From Apoderus coryli (taxonomy: Eukaryota > Arthropoda > Insecta > Coleoptera > Attelabidae): 64,000 bases of DNA. The stretch covers positions 15,778,297 through 15,842,296 of the forward strand of contig OU452206.1 in assembly GCA_911728435.2 (NCBI GenBank), written 5' to 3'. The position numbers and the translations under genes are program-made. Numbering within the stretch: position 1 is the first letter of the stretch; every line of letters starts with the position of its first letter. The notes beneath the pieces were generated by a model, which worked only from the letters and a program-made list of their open reading frames with translations, searched no databases and was not told the origin of the DNA. Below, piece by piece: positions 45,464-57,508 of this stretch.

Positions 45464-45599
45464 GTCTAATTAAGGGTAATTAAACATTATTACATGGAGG
45501 AAGATTTATTCAGTTTACAGTTTTAACAATTAAGCAACATTTAACGCGATAAGGTACAAAATATTGAAAACTGAAAAATCCTTTAACTTTAACAAACGA
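45464..45599. other. short spacer or 3'UTR of the Tc1-like element
   Basis: AT-rich, no motif; TIR of the following element not identified. Confidence 0.25.
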
Positions 45600-45626
45600 A
45601 AAACCCAATTAACAAAATGACGAACC

Positions 45627-46707
45627 CTAATAACGCGTAATACCTCCTCGAGCTCTTATAACCGCTTGCATTCGTCTGGGTAAGCTTATTATCAAGTTCT
45701 CAATGGTTTCTTGCGGGATGTTTTCCCATTCTATCAGAACAGCATGCTCCAATTCTTGCAGGTTGATTGAGCACCAAAGGTGCTCGATTGGATTCAAAAC
45801 TGTACTTCGTGGTGGCGATTCTAAGATTTGAATATTAATCTCATTTAGGTAATCTAAACCAGATCTTGCGGTGTGAGGCCTTGCATTATCTTGCATAAAA
45901 ATCAATGTATCCTCTATAAATGGCGCAAACGGCATAACATGGTCTTGAATAATGTTTTCTTAGATAGAATTCTGCATTCATGGATCGCGACCGAACAGGG
46001 GCTAATTCTGTGCGTGCGTCAAAACAAATTCCACCTCAGAACATTTTTGATCCACCACCAAATGGTTCCCTTGAAGATATGGTGCAGTCATGAAACCTTT
46101 CTCCAGGTTTCCGCCATACTTTATCACGACGATCTGGAGATTTTAGACTAACTCTGATTTCATCTTTGAATAAAACTTTCTTCCAGTCATCGATAGTCCA
46201 ATGTACATGATCTCTGGCGAATCTTAATCTGTGTTCTACGGTAAGCAACGGTCCAGTGGCAGGTTTTCTGCTAGTCAATCCATCTTCTTTTAGTCTTCTC
46301 CTGACGGTTAAAGCAGAAATTCTGACATTTCTAACATTTGCGAGTTGATTACTTAGCTCTTTACTTGTAGATGTTCGTTTTCTTAAGACCTGTTGTCGGA
46401 GAAAACGCTCTTCAACTTGACTTGTGGCCTTCTTTCTGCCCTGACCACGTCTTCAAACGTGAGATCCAGTATCCCTAAATCTTCTAACCATTCGACTAAT
46501 TGTTGAATGATGAACACTAACAAATTGCCCACATAACGCATACTTTACCACTTCTAGCAAAGTTGCAACTCTTACACATTCATCATTGCTTAAATGGCGC
46601 ACTCGATTCATGTTTTTTAGCGAACAGGTTAAATATTCATCTAACAAACTAAATTTTGCGATAAAAAAATAAGACAATTCCTTAAACACCAATTTTAAAC
46701 AATACAC
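45627..46707 (-). pseudogene. Tc1/Tc3-like transposase, frameshifted
   Basis: Minus-strand pieces in order: 46453-46707 with a paired-like helix (VHHSTISRMVRRFRDTGSHV) and an RGQGRK-like sequence after it; 46036-46278 with a LLTVEHRLRFARDHVHW stretch, a KKVLFKDEIRVSL stretch (first catalytic Asp followed by Glu) and the FGGGSKMF block; 45627-45935 with MQDNARPHTARSGLDYL (second Asp), LNPIEHLWCSINLQ (Glu position) and RRMQAVIRARGGITRY. All catalytic positions are visible, but frames are broken near 46035, 45940 and 46440. TIRs not found. Confidence 0.75.
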
Positions 46708-46766
46708 GCACCAAACTGGAGTGATGTAAACAAAGTAATTATTGTTTTTCTCTTAGCCAAATTAAT

Positions 46767-47150
46767 TCAGTATAGACGCAACACTTCAAAACTGACAAGA
46801 TATTCAAAATCAGTAGGAAACGTTCTCCTAGTATATGACACAAATTTGCACTTTACCGGGTTCAGCATCAGATTATTGGCATCGGACCAATCCCTAACCA
46901 AATTCAGACTATTTTGCACAACGTGACAGTCGTCAACAGAGTCCACAGTGGAGTAAATCTTCAGTTCATCTGCAAAAATCAATCTTTCAGATTTTAAATT
47001 CTTTCCCAGGTCGTTAATAAAAAGATTGACCAGTAGTGGACCTAGATTCGAACCTTGAGGTGCTCCTGATGAACAAACTGATCTCTGCCGCTAATGTAAG
47101 AATTTATCAAAATGAAGACAACGAAAGAACGGAGCCAATCAATTGTTAAA
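46767..47150 (-). pseudogene. Jockey-type LINE RT fragment with altered YADD box
   Basis: Minus strand: WLRSF and NSYISGRDQF, then in a second frame APQGSNLGPLLVNLFINDLG and ERLIFADELKIYSTVDSVDD with LMLNPVKCKFVSYTR. The catalytic FADD is FADE, so the second metal-binding Asp is lost. About 120 residues, one frameshift near 47060. Confidence 0.65.
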
Positions 47151-49257
47151 AACATTCTTTGATTTTGCACCAGGCTACTGCCGTTATTCGTGACGTATTT
47201 TCAGTGTTGCCACCTTTCTCAGTGTTGACAGTGGTACAAGAACTAAAGGATAAAAACCAGTGGTGGTTCCTGAGTAGAATGTAGTTGATCGATACACTGT
47301 TGCTTTGATGTCCATGTCAAAAGTCAAGTCGTAATACAACCCCATCTGATAAAAAACTATTAAAAATAAATTACAATAAAAACATGCAATAATCCACACT
47401 TAACATAATGACAAACGAAAATCAAGTTGAGTTGTTCGAAGAGCTTGGATAATAGAAAGGTTCTAAACAGGGTAAACTTTAAATAAAGCTTGTTTGAAAA
47501 AAATATTTGAAAACAACGAAGCAACCTTGAAAAAAACTTGGTGATAGAATAATTTAAAGTGATTTCTAATAGACTCAGACCAAGTTAAGAATATGTAGTG
47601 TAATTTTGAAAAATCCTAGAACACCAATATTTAACTACTTCAAAACACACCAATATTCAACTACTTCAAAACTGCCATTAATAAATACTATGATGTCACC
47701 ATTTGTCCGTTTTCGGATTCAAATAATTTAATGGAAATTTCTGACGGATTTTTTCACTCAGATAGACCATCTCCACATGGAGTGTACCATATTCGCAGAG
47801 GATATTAGAGCTGCCCCTAGCCCAACCAACATTTTTACTGGCTTACAATTTAGTTAAAATTCGATTTGAACTATTTGAAACTAATTTGTTTTAAGTAATT
47901 TGAAGCTTTTGAATCAGTTCGTTTATTTTATATTTTCGAATTTGTTTAATAAATAATTAAATAATTTTAAATATTTACCTGTGATGAAATTTATAACCAA
48001 GATTAAAGAAAAACTCCTTAACATCTCGCACTTATGTTTGTTTAGAAATATGGCCCATGGAAGTATTTTTCAATGTTGTTCTGAATTGTTGTTTATTGTT
48101 AAGGTATTTAATTAGTGAATTATTATATTAGGGTACTAAATTACATTGAACGGCTCTGTTTGGGAGTGGATTGTATTTTAGTTTTAGTTTGCAACTTACA
48201 GAGACCAGACTAGAACTTTCTTGGATTGCTTCTGGTTTCCTTTTTGCGTGTTTCAGTGAATTGTATTTAAACATATATTGCTTTTATTGTTCATTACTGT
48301 TGTGATTATTTAGCTGATTCCGCAAATAAATATTATTATTATTATTTATTAATAATTATTAAAAAACTTTAAAACCCATAAGTATCTACTTCGCACGCTT
48401 TATTTTAAAGATTTCTCTTTCTTAAGTGATTTAATAAAAATGTCAGTCATCAATACTGTCGATAGTGGAATTTGTTTTATTTTGTTGATATTGCGTTTGC
48501 ATTTTAGATAATGAAAATTTAGTTTTCTTTACCGTGTTAATCTAAGCCACCTCAGGATCAAAATAATGCAGAAGTAAATGAACACTGTAGTAAAAGAAGA
48601 TCGGAAAGTAAGGACTATTTTTACATTAAATTTTTTTGACAGTGATCAGTATTTTTATATCAATATTTTCTTCGTTTCCAAATGGCTCTACACCACTGCC
48701 TTTACCCATTAACATAAAGAACTGTTTTCAGAATTTTGCGGTATTTCGACTTACAAAAGCTTTAGAGTGGTATTTTAACGCGCATTTTATGATTATACTC
48801 TAAATTTTAACGTTCTTATTTTACTGCGGATTATCATTTTCAAACTATTGTTGTTGCGCAATTTAAGTGACATTTTAGCTATTCCTTAAGATAATAAAAT
48901 GAATTTTAAGTCAAAGCTGCATTTATTTTTATGAGGAGGTTCTAATCTTCAGCTTTATTTTTAAGTCAACGTTTTTCTAAAAATTCTATCTTATATTATT
49001 AAAGTATGATAGCCAATGATCTCCGAGACTGTTAGTGTCGTGCAGGGGTTATAACAAGCAGTAGGTACACAATAGGAATGTACACCAAAACTTTCGATTT
49101 CACCCCTATAAAATTTTGCACCAACCAACGGTTAGAAATTCACAGTTTGTTATGCTGTGAGAGATCGGATGCTTTTGTAAAGGCACCCTACAAGCGATCA
49201 GATTTATGTTGAAAAACGTTTTCAATAAAAAGCATTTTTATAACAAGTGCTGATGAT
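47151..49257. other. no recognised gene
   Basis: AT-rich. The minus-strand frame 47184-47399 has a hydrophobic start (MWIIACFYCNLFLIVFY) and a text with IKATVYRSTTFYSGTTT, protein-like but unidentified; no splice context. Nothing else is readable. Confidence 0.25.
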
Positions 49258-49440
49258 GTTTTATGGGGACAGCAAAAAGCGAGAGCCCACGTCGATAACC
49301 TTAGAAATCTGCGAGGTGAAAAAAGCGCCATCGTCAAGTTAAGACAGTTGGCATGCCCTTATGTGAGAGGGTGACGTGAAGCTTTGAGGAACTACTACAG
49401 TAGGGGGGTGCATTGCAGAAAAAGTGTGCGTGATTTGAAA
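49258..49440 (+). pseudogene. coding-like remnant of unknown family
   Basis: GC-richer patch whose plus-strand frame reads WGQQKARAHVDNLRNLRGEK, SAIVKLRQLACPYVRG, a stop, then REALRNYYSRGVHCRKSVRD and another stop. The charged helical text, the contrast in base composition and the single early stop suggest decayed protein-coding DNA, perhaps a retroelement ORF1/gag, but I do not recognise it. Confidence 0.3.
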
Positions 49441-50207
49441 TAATACAGGCCACTAAGCGTGGCCAGCGGCTGTATCGCGGAAACTAGTGGTCGTAGAACC
49501 TTGGGGATTTTTTTTTCAATTAAAGTGGTCATGAGAAAATTCTAGAAATTATTTTCAATTTAAAATGCTTGTTTTCTGCGAAATATCTCAAATGTAGTCA
49601 AAAATTTGGTAACATCATGAGAAAGCCTAGACAATTTTACACCACTTTTGTCTGAGGCTTATTGATGTATGATCCTTAATAAGTATATAAAGCACCTTAT
49701 TTTGCCAACACCAGTTTAACTGAAATGTTAGTTAGTTATGCCCTTCAAGGTCAATAGGATTTTGCAAAATACTCTGTGTGAAAAACTTCTATCCCTTATG
49801 TCATGTGCGAATTTTCCTACATAACGTAAATTGCGGCCCTGTATATAGTGTTTTGTGAAAGTTGAAACTCTAGGATAGCTAAACAGCGCATGAAAGGTTT
49901 CACAAGCGAACGGCTGATGTTTGGAAAATGAAACCGACTTTGAATTGGACGAAATGTTAAACAATACGGGAGCAGTAGAGAAAGAACGACAACAACAAAG
50001 TTGGCTGTAGGCTAGACAACCATCCACATAGTCAGTCACGCAACACCGATTTCATATTGCACATGCGTCAGATCTCGCTTTCCATGACACATGACACCAA
50101 CAGCTAGTTTGGATTTTTCATACAGTAAGATTTTTATGAGACAAATAGTTAAGTTATTAAGATTTGAAACTGAACTGATTGATAATGATTGATCCATCTT
50201 TATAGAA
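49441..50207. other. no recognised gene
   Basis: Unassigned. The 49728-50039 minus-strand frame has no family features. Confidence 0.3.
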
Positions 50208-50330
50208 TGTGTCCACGGATAGAGTTTGGAAGAAGAAAAACTTTTTTATTTGTAGGTTTAGAAGAAAAAGTCATTCTTTATAAAAACGTCTGCTTGTGTC
50301 GAAACTACAATTTCAAATACCAAATTTACT
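50208..50330 (+). mobile_element. long-TIR element, single truncated arm
   Basis: tgtgtccacggatagagttt and the next ~105 bp match the left arm of the element at 37498, stopping at ataccaaatttac. There it abuts the 3' side of a minus-strand LINE; the rest of the element is missing. Confidence 0.75.
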
Positions 50331-51240
50331 GATATCGTTGACAAAAATATTAAACAATAATGGGGCACAATGGGACCCCTGAGGGACTCCTATTGTTACT
50401 CGAAACTCATGACTTTTGTGATTCATGATTTTTACTACATGTGTACGCCCCCTCAAAAAACTTTCCAACCAAGATAAGGCATGGTCAGAAAATCCGAACA
50501 CCCCCAGCTTTGCCAACAAAACATCAAAGTTCACCCTATCAAATGCTTTGGCGAAGTCGGTGATAACCTCCACGCACAGCATCCAATATATCAAGTTCAT
50601 AAGAAATCAAATTCGTAACTGTAGATTTTTTTCTACAGAAACCGTGTTTAATGAGACCTCTGCATTTCCATTCAAGTTGATCGAACAGAAGGCCATCGAA
50701 TAACTTCGCTACTGCAGATTGATTGCAAACTCCTCTGTAATTCGAGATGTCTCTAGAGGCACCAGATTTGTATATAGGTATCACATAGCTAGTTTTTCAG
50801 GCGTCTGGAAATTTCTCTTGATCCAATGACATGCTGTACAGTCTCTGAAGAGGCACCGTCACAGTATGTATGCAACTCTTAAGATAGTAATTAGGTATGT
50901 TGTCTGGACCAACGGAAGTTTTACTAAGGATTCTAAGGATTTTGTCATACACCTGCTCACCTACAGAAATACCATCAAATGTGATGTTTCCCGAATTGAT
51001 ACCAGAAAATTCCCCATCATTACACGCAGATCCATCATAAACGCTGGAGAAAAACTGAGCGAAAAGATTTGAGATGTCGGGACCCGTAGCAGCCACCTGA
51101 TCGTTAAAAAACATTGATCTTGGAAGAGCATTGTTATTTCTCTTATTATTAATAAAATGCCAAAAGTGACGAGGATTGTTGCCAATATTTGTCTCCAAAT
51201 GTGCGACAAATGATTTATAACATTCTTTAGACTTCTTTCT
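50331..51240 (-). pseudogene. Jockey/CR1-type LINE, linker and RT N-terminal half
   Basis: Minus-strand frames: 50797-51198 with NPRHFWHFINNKRNNN, an ISNLFAQFFSSVYD stretch and KTSVGPDNIPNYYLKSC; 50539-50784 with IPIYKSGASRDISNYRGVCN (RT motif 1/2), LIKHGFCRKKSTVTNLI; 50313-50600 with TDFAKAFDRVNFDVLLAKLG, GRTHVVKI and IGVPQGSHCAPLLFNIFVND. It ends before the YADD box, cut where it meets the long-TIR arm at 50330. One stop (after FPDA) and a frameshift near 50570 break it. Confidence 0.75.
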
Positions 51241-51817
51241 TCTTTGTTAAATAATAATAAAAACTGTTAGATATCCAACGTTCTAAATGTTTGAACATTT
51301 TCTTCAATCTAAACCACATATCTATAATATGGAGTGGTAAAATACACACACTTATCTTTCACATTACAATCTCAAGTTGTACTCAATCATGAAAATTAGA
51401 AGATTAATCTAAAATGAGAACAAGTGGCTTTGTTTAAAGGTTATAGGTATTGTTTAATTGAGATTGCTGTTTCCAACCAAATAATTATATGCAGTAAACC
51501 GCAGTTTGCGTTTACCATTTTCCATTGTATTTCTCGCAGTCTGGCATTGAAACAATAAGGTTTCCCTTTTACTTAAATAAGAAAAAAATGACATAATAAT
51601 TGCTACTGTTTAACAATTTTTATGATAAATTACAACATAATGTTGGGCATTAAATTGTAAATATTATAATTTGTATGTAAAAAAAAAATGTAATTACCAG
51701 GGGTATTCGAAAGGTTGCAGTAAAATGCTTAGTGTGCATTTTATTATATAAAATAGATTTATGATAACCCCGTTCCCAAATTAAGTGTTTTAAAGGTTTT
51801 CGACAGAACCTTGTACC
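51241..51817. other. no recognised gene
   Basis: AT-rich, no motifs. Confidence 0.3.
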
Positions 51818-52387
51818 TACAGGGTGCCCCAAACTCATGTTTTCATGAAAAACTCCGTGGAGAAAAGAGATTTTGGCTATGTTGAACCGTTTCGTATTAC
51901 TTTGTGAGGAGAGTAAGATAGCGTTTACAAATTTTCACTACGAGGTTTCGTTTTTGAAAAACCATCATCAACTTGTTTTTTTTAAATACGGCCCTGGATT
52001 TTTTATTGTTAAATTTAAAGCCATTTTCAATTAAAAAAAACGCCATAGTTTGGCACTTATTTTGCGTAAAACATTCATCTGAGAAAGCACAAAAATTTAA
52101 AAAACCGCGTACAGAATAACATGTTTTACTGGGACAGAAACACGTCTACTACACAAAATGATTTATATATATATTGAAATCTTCTAATATTAGCCATGTT
52201 TCTCTCAAATGTAGGATGTCCTGTTAAAAAAATAACTTTGATATTATTTTGATTTTAATTATTTCTTTTTTGGGCGGCCCTGTATACTTGCATAGTTTTT
52301 GCAGAATGTGGCGTATTAGATCTACCATTAAAGAAAAAATCAGTTTTAATCCAGTAAAGCGACGCGTCTTGCTAGACTCACCCTGTA
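51818..52387. mobile_element. MITE with TACAGGGTG terminal inverted repeats
   Basis: 570 bp starting TACAGGGTGCCCC and ending actCACCCTGTA, the inverse of the first nine bases. Non-coding. The same terminal nine bases open several other elements in this window. Confidence 0.5.
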
Positions 52388-52627
52388 TGTATATATTAAA
52401 ACACAACATTCATATACCGCTTTTTTGAAGGAACCCGAAGATCTGATAAAAATGTCCTGAAGATACATAATGCGGGAGTTTAATTTATTTTTGCAGTTAA
52501 AACATAAACAATAAAGTGAAAATATTTCTTATAAACGTCTTTTACTACTGTACATGTTTCGGATCATATGTCCATCATCAGTGGCTTAAAAAACCTTAAT
52601 TGTGTTTGTTTAGGATTTAAACATCTA
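52388..52627. other. spacer with a hammerhead-like motif
   Basis: AT-rich; contains the motif at 52556-52581 and ends at the TA target site of the mariner (52626-52627). Confidence 0.3.
52556..52581 (-). ncRNA. hammerhead-like core motif
   Basis: Minus strand CTGATGA-T-GGA-catatga-TCC-GAAAC: core bases and a 3-bp stem II in order, followed by acatgta, where ACATGT could form a minimal stem III before a GTA. Helix I does not pair convincingly. Relic of a ribozyme-bearing repeat at best. Confidence 0.35.
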
Positions 52628-53898
52628 CGAGGGCTGCCTTTAATATTTCGGGATTTGGCAACCATGGTGTTGGAATCTGGCAACTGACAGCTCTATCGTA
52701 AAGTTGGACATTTTTGAGGTTATACGTACTCAGAACGTTTTGACATACGAGCGCTATTTGTGTTGTTTACAGTAACTTAAAAGATTCACCTCGGCCCAAA
52801 AATGGAATTAAATCGTGAACATTTTCGTGCGATTACTTTTTACAACTTTCGACGTGCATTAACTCAGGAACAGTGCATGGATGAACTTAATTCAATTTTT
52901 GGCGATGAAGCTCCATCAAGGACCAGTGGTTATCGATGGTATGGTGAATTCAATCGTGGTCGTAGTTCACTCCAAGACGAATTTCGTGAAGGTCGTCCAA
53001 AATCAGTTGTTGTTCCGAAAACCATTGATGCTGTGCGCGAACTGATATTGCAAGATCGTCATGTGACCTATCAAGAGATTAAGACAACCTTAGGCATTAG
53101 TGGAAGCAGCATACATTCATTATTGCATAAGTATTTAACTGTCAAAAAAATTTGTTCGCGTTGGATCCCACACAATTTGTCAATCGCTCAAAAAAAGGCT
53201 CGTGTCGATTTGTCGAAAGAAATGCTCAAAAAATACGATCGCGATGCTTCGAAACACGTCTATGACATCGTGACAGGTGATAAATCGTGGATTTACGCGT
53301 ATGAGCCCGAAAATAAACAGCAGTCGACTGTATGGGTGTTTCAAGATGAGCCAAATCCAACAAAAGTTGTTCGCGCACGAAGCACTTCCAAGCAAATGGT
53401 CGCCAGTTTTTTCGGAAAACTGGACAGTCGCAACCGTACCACTAGCACAACGCAGAACAATCAATTCTGAGTGGTACACAACCATTTGTTTGCCAGTTGT
53501 CTTCCAAGAAATCAGGGAATCCAACCGCCGAAGACAGATCACTCTTCACCACGACAATGCGAGCTCTCACACATCGGCTCAAACAACTGCATTTTTGAGC
53601 ACCCAAAACATCGATTTGATGAGTCATCCGCCGTATAGTGCTGACTTGGCACCGAATACGTAAAAAACAAACTGAGAGGTCAACGTTTTTCGACACCTGA
53701 AGAAGCGGTTGCTGCATTCAGAATGCATGTTTTGAAAATACCTCAATCAGAGTGGCAAAAGTGCTTCGACAATTGGTTCAAACGCATGCAAAAGTGTATA
53801 GATCTTCATGGGGAATATTTTGAAAAACAATAAAGTCATTTTCAATGATTCATATGTGTTTTTGTTCTCTCATCCCGAAATATAAAAGGCAACTCTCG
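52628..53898 (+). mobile_element. mariner family 1, full-length copy with both TIRs
   Basis: TIRs cgagggctgcctttaatatt and, inverted, aatataaaaggcaactctcg, about 26 bp with three mismatches, flanked by TA duplications at 52626-52627 and 53899-53900. 1.27 kb, the normal size. This is the reference copy for the four family 1 remnants in the window. Confidence 0.9.
52802..53833 (+). pseudogene. mariner family 1 transposase, frameshift plus short deletion
   Basis: The first 222-residue frame covers the two helix-turn-helix units (FRRALTQEQCMDELNSIFG; TYQEIKTTLGISGSSIHSLL), RWYGEFNRGRSSLQDEFREG, and the first catalytic Asp in VTGDKSWIY (residue 160). Near 53400 one base is lost; the shifted frame continues WYTTICLPVVFQEI, LHHDNASSHTSAQTTAFL (second Asp) and HPPYSADLAPN (third Asp). 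There about 15 bases (the DFFLFPY block) are deleted, after which KNKLRGQRFSTPEEAV and MHVLKIPQSEWQKCFDNWF run to the stop at 53831. D,D34D type. Two lesions, otherwise well kept. Confidence 0.85.
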
Positions 53899-53900
53899 TA

Positions 53901-56021
53901 TACACATAATATCTGCAAAGAATTACTTATTTTGAGATATACTTTACTACATTATCACATGAAAATCTTACCATTTTGTCGAAATTAGGTTAAATGCTAA
54001 TTGAAATTATATAAAATAAATTATAATAATAATAATATTTATTTCAGTTAAATAATGTACATTCTCACTTACATTTGAAAATAACAAAATAAGTATTAAA
54101 GTGAAATTATTTTCTTTTTTACAATACTTGTCAGTAAATATTCCTATCATATTTGTATGTAATGAATCACACTTGCAAAAGTTTCTAGCGAAACTTGTCC
54201 GCAGATATGATCACATAGACCTTATATTCCCTATAATATAGGGTTATTATGACCATTAGAGTTTTTATAATGATAGTATTTATTCTTCGTTATTTATTTT
54301 CACACTCATTTTGTACTAACTTGAATAAAAAAAAAACACGAGAAACTGAAAAACCAAAATAAAATGTATAAACCTCAGACAAAAATCAAAACAAACTTTC
54401 CTTTTTTTTTATACAAACAAAACAAAATACTCTCCTTTACATCAGAACCAATAAGTTATGCATATACCTACAAACTATATACTAAAAACTTAAACCATAA
54501 TGTGATTAGTAAATCTCAGTTTTTCTTTTTATTTAAACCCTTTACAAGAATTTCTTGTACGCCATTGACCGCTAAAAATAATAGGAATATACTATTTGTG
54601 GTAGTTTTGTCAACTAAAAATTAATAAATAAATTCACTTATCAATGGTACTCCGTATCTTTAAACAATTTAACATTGTATTAGTTAAATTACTAAATGTA
54701 ATTAGTTTCGGATTACCTAGCAAATTATTTTTTACATTCTGTTGATAAGTGAACAAGAACATGAAGTCATTAAAATTTTATTTATTAGATAGGTACCACA
54801 ACAAATTGTGTTTTTATTTATTTATAATTCATTTGGTAATATAATTTTAATTACTTTAAGATTGTACCCATTAGAATATTTTAGAGACTACCTTGAATTG
54901 AATTTCGAAAATTTCGGTTTCTTTTGTTCAATATGGTCTATTCAAATAATTTAATAGCAACCGCATAACTTTGTTATTTTAAATAGAACACCCTATATAT
55001 TATTCAATTTTTGGATTCTACGTCGTGTATCATGTCATATGCCTAAATTCAGCCGTTTTTGACGTATTCAAGATTTATGTCAAAATTGACATTTTAGGGC
55101 TACGTAAAAATCACATTTTTTTTCTCAAAAGGAAATCTTTGTTAATTATTTTGCACGCGTTTCCTTATAAAGTAAGGTCTGCTTTTTCCAATTCTATATC
55201 ATATTTTCCGATTTATTCATACAGGGTGGTCAAAAAAGTCAATATTTTCAAATGGAACAGGTATATTTTAATAATTTTATCTGACTTACCATTAAAAATG
55301 AGGGCAACTTTGTAATAGTAGTAACCTTAACTTTAATATACAGGGTGTAAATAAATGAGTGCGAAAAAATATAAGATGTGAATCCTTGTTGAAAAAAAGG
55401 GGGGGTCGTCCATATAAAAAAAAATATATTTGAGCAACCTAAAGAATGTGAAACGAAAGTATTTTTTTATTTTTTTTTTAAACAAAAACTGTTAAAAAAA
55501 TTAAATTAAGTTGCGTTCGAGAGGATAGTCAATAAAAATGTTGGTGGTGTTCCCCTATGGTAGCAAGATATAGCTGGATTAATTCTAAACAAATTTTAAT
55601 TTTCGAAGAATCTTGGAGTTATGTGGGCACTAATCTTAGCTTTGGCAGCTCGTGAGTTTGGCTTCAAGGGAGGCGCATAAATAATATTTGTGTTTTAATA
55701 TTGATATCCAGATATGGTTTTTTTTTGTTTTATACAATTTCAGGCTAAATACGAGTATGTGCCCAATTAAAAACAATTTTGTATTTTTGTTAATACCATA
55801 ATTATATTAATGTAACCTTCTATTTATCTTTTAAAGCGAAAGTTCATTCGTCTTTCTTTGACCGTGATAAACTTCCCTAACACTTTTTGATTAAAATCAG
55901 AGCCTTTAAACGACCTTCAAACGTGATGTTTCTTAAAAAAGTTTTAATAAGTTTTAAAACGTCTCTGCTTCTATTGTGTATAATCGCAAAGTTTTAGTAA
56001 AAACCGAATCAATATTCTACA
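53901..56021. other. no recognised gene; two TACAGGGTG ends
   Basis: AT-rich. TACAGGGTGGTCAAAAAAG at 55220 and TACAGGGTGTAAATAAATG at 55339 look like element ends in the same orientation, 119 bp apart. Frames at 54364-54624 and 55025-55315 have no family features. Confidence 0.3.
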
Positions 56022-56495
56022 ATGTGTCCGCACGGATAGAATTCGGAAGAGGAAAAACTTTTTTATTTGTAGGTTTAGAAGAAAAAGTCATTCTTTATAA
56101 AAACGTCTGCTTGTGTCGAAACTACAATTTCAAATACCTAATTTACGATTACTATACAGGGTATATCAAAAATAACATCTTTAATGATTTAGATTTTCCT
56201 GTTTTTTTTTAATTTTATGAAAATATTTTCAAAACCGTGATTTATTACATCAATTGTGCAAAAAAAGCTAATAAGCCTTTTTCTCAAAGTGGTTAATTTC
56301 ATAGCTATTATTAAAATAATAAAATTAAAAAAAAGAACAAGAAAATCAAATTCATTAAAAATATTATTTTTGATATACCCTGTATAGTAATCGTAAATTT
56401 GGTATTTGAAATTGTAGTTTTGACACAAGCAGGCGTTTTTATAAAGAATGACTTTTTCTTCTAAATCTACAAATGAAAAAGTTTTTCCTCGAAAA
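56022..56495. mobile_element. long-TIR element, copy 2 (foldback without cargo)
   Basis: Left arm 56022-56196 (gtgtccgcacggatagaatt...) and right arm about 56340-56495 are inverted complements over roughly 155 bp and match the arms of the 37498 element. The interior is only about 140 bp of AT-rich sequence. The right arm lacks the outermost bases. Open frames across the arms mirror each other and are not genes. Confidence 0.8.
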
Positions 56496-57054
56496 AAAAA
56501 AAAGGTTGAGCTGATATGAAGGTAATAGTGCATTTGCAGTTCTGACATGATCGCGTAAGAGTGTACAGAGTGGCCCAAATTAGACGTTTTCTTCATGTTT
56601 CTGTCAAAGATAGAAACAAATTAACCAAGGTCCTCCAGGGTCAAATTTTATGAAGAGCTCACTCGTGCAAACTAAATTTGGCTATCTGTAACGGTTAAGA
56701 CGCTATTTTGGTCGGTTTCTTTTCTGGCTTATAACTTTTTTGGTATTTGACTGTAACGAGTAAAATGGTTTTCCTTATGGGACATCCTGTATAATTTTTA
56801 CAGCCCCTAAAATTCCCTTTTCAAAAATATATATATTTTTTCAACCTAACTATATATTTGACTTTAAGAAAATAATCATACAAATCAAGTAAAAAAACTA
56901 GCAAAAAATGCAATTTTAATGGCTCAAAAAATCAGGGTGGTTCCATTTAAAAAAACATAAGTTTGGTTCATATTTTGAAGCTGAGATCAAATAAAAAAAT
57001 TATGGACTCTCAAACATAAAAACATCTATCAAACGCCGTTTATAAAAGTTGCTT
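56496..57054. other. no recognised gene
   Basis: Contains gtgtacagagtggcccaaatt (56550), a variant of the TACAGGGTGG terminus, and aacgacgccgt-poor AT-rich text. Nothing else recognised. Confidence 0.3.
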
Positions 57055-57455
57055 CTTCTTTGGAACGGTCATTAAGGATAGTTTCTTAGGTCTTGATAGT
57101 GTCCTATACCAAACCAAGGCTCCAAAAAATTGAAATCTGTTTTCCTAACAATGGGGTCGTGAAATTTACGCAGGACAATGATATTATGAAGGGCTATTGG
57201 CATGCCAAACGACATTCTTCGGAACGGTCATTAGGGATAGTTTCTTAGGTCTTGATTAGGTCCTGTATGATAGCGTCCTATACCAAACCAAGGCCCCAAA
57301 AAATTTAAATCTTTTCCTAATAATGGGGTCGTGAAATTTACGCAGGACAATGATATTATGAAGGGCTATTTGCATGCCAAACGACATTCTTCGGAACGGT
57401 CATTAAGGACAGTTTCTTAGGTCCTGTATGATAGCGTCCTATACCAAACCAAGGC
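57055..57455. repeat. tandem repeat, unit about 165 bp, ~2.4 copies
   Basis: The text cggaacggtcatta-gga-agtttcttagg...tataccaaaccaaggc...ggggtcgtgaaatttacgcaggacaatgatattatgaagggctatt returns at about 57060, 57222 and 57393. Unit 2 has an extra tcctgtatgatagcg that unit 3 shares, so unit 3 derives from unit 2. Not coding. Confidence 0.85.
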
Positions 57456-57508
57456 AACTATACCTATTTGTCAACGGGAATGTGAGATTTCTAGCCTGGA
57501 AATTAGTC

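Noticed and set aside
56189..56596. 135-codon minus-strand frame
   Set aside because: Runs through a foldback arm; the same text appears on the other strand at 55976-56212.
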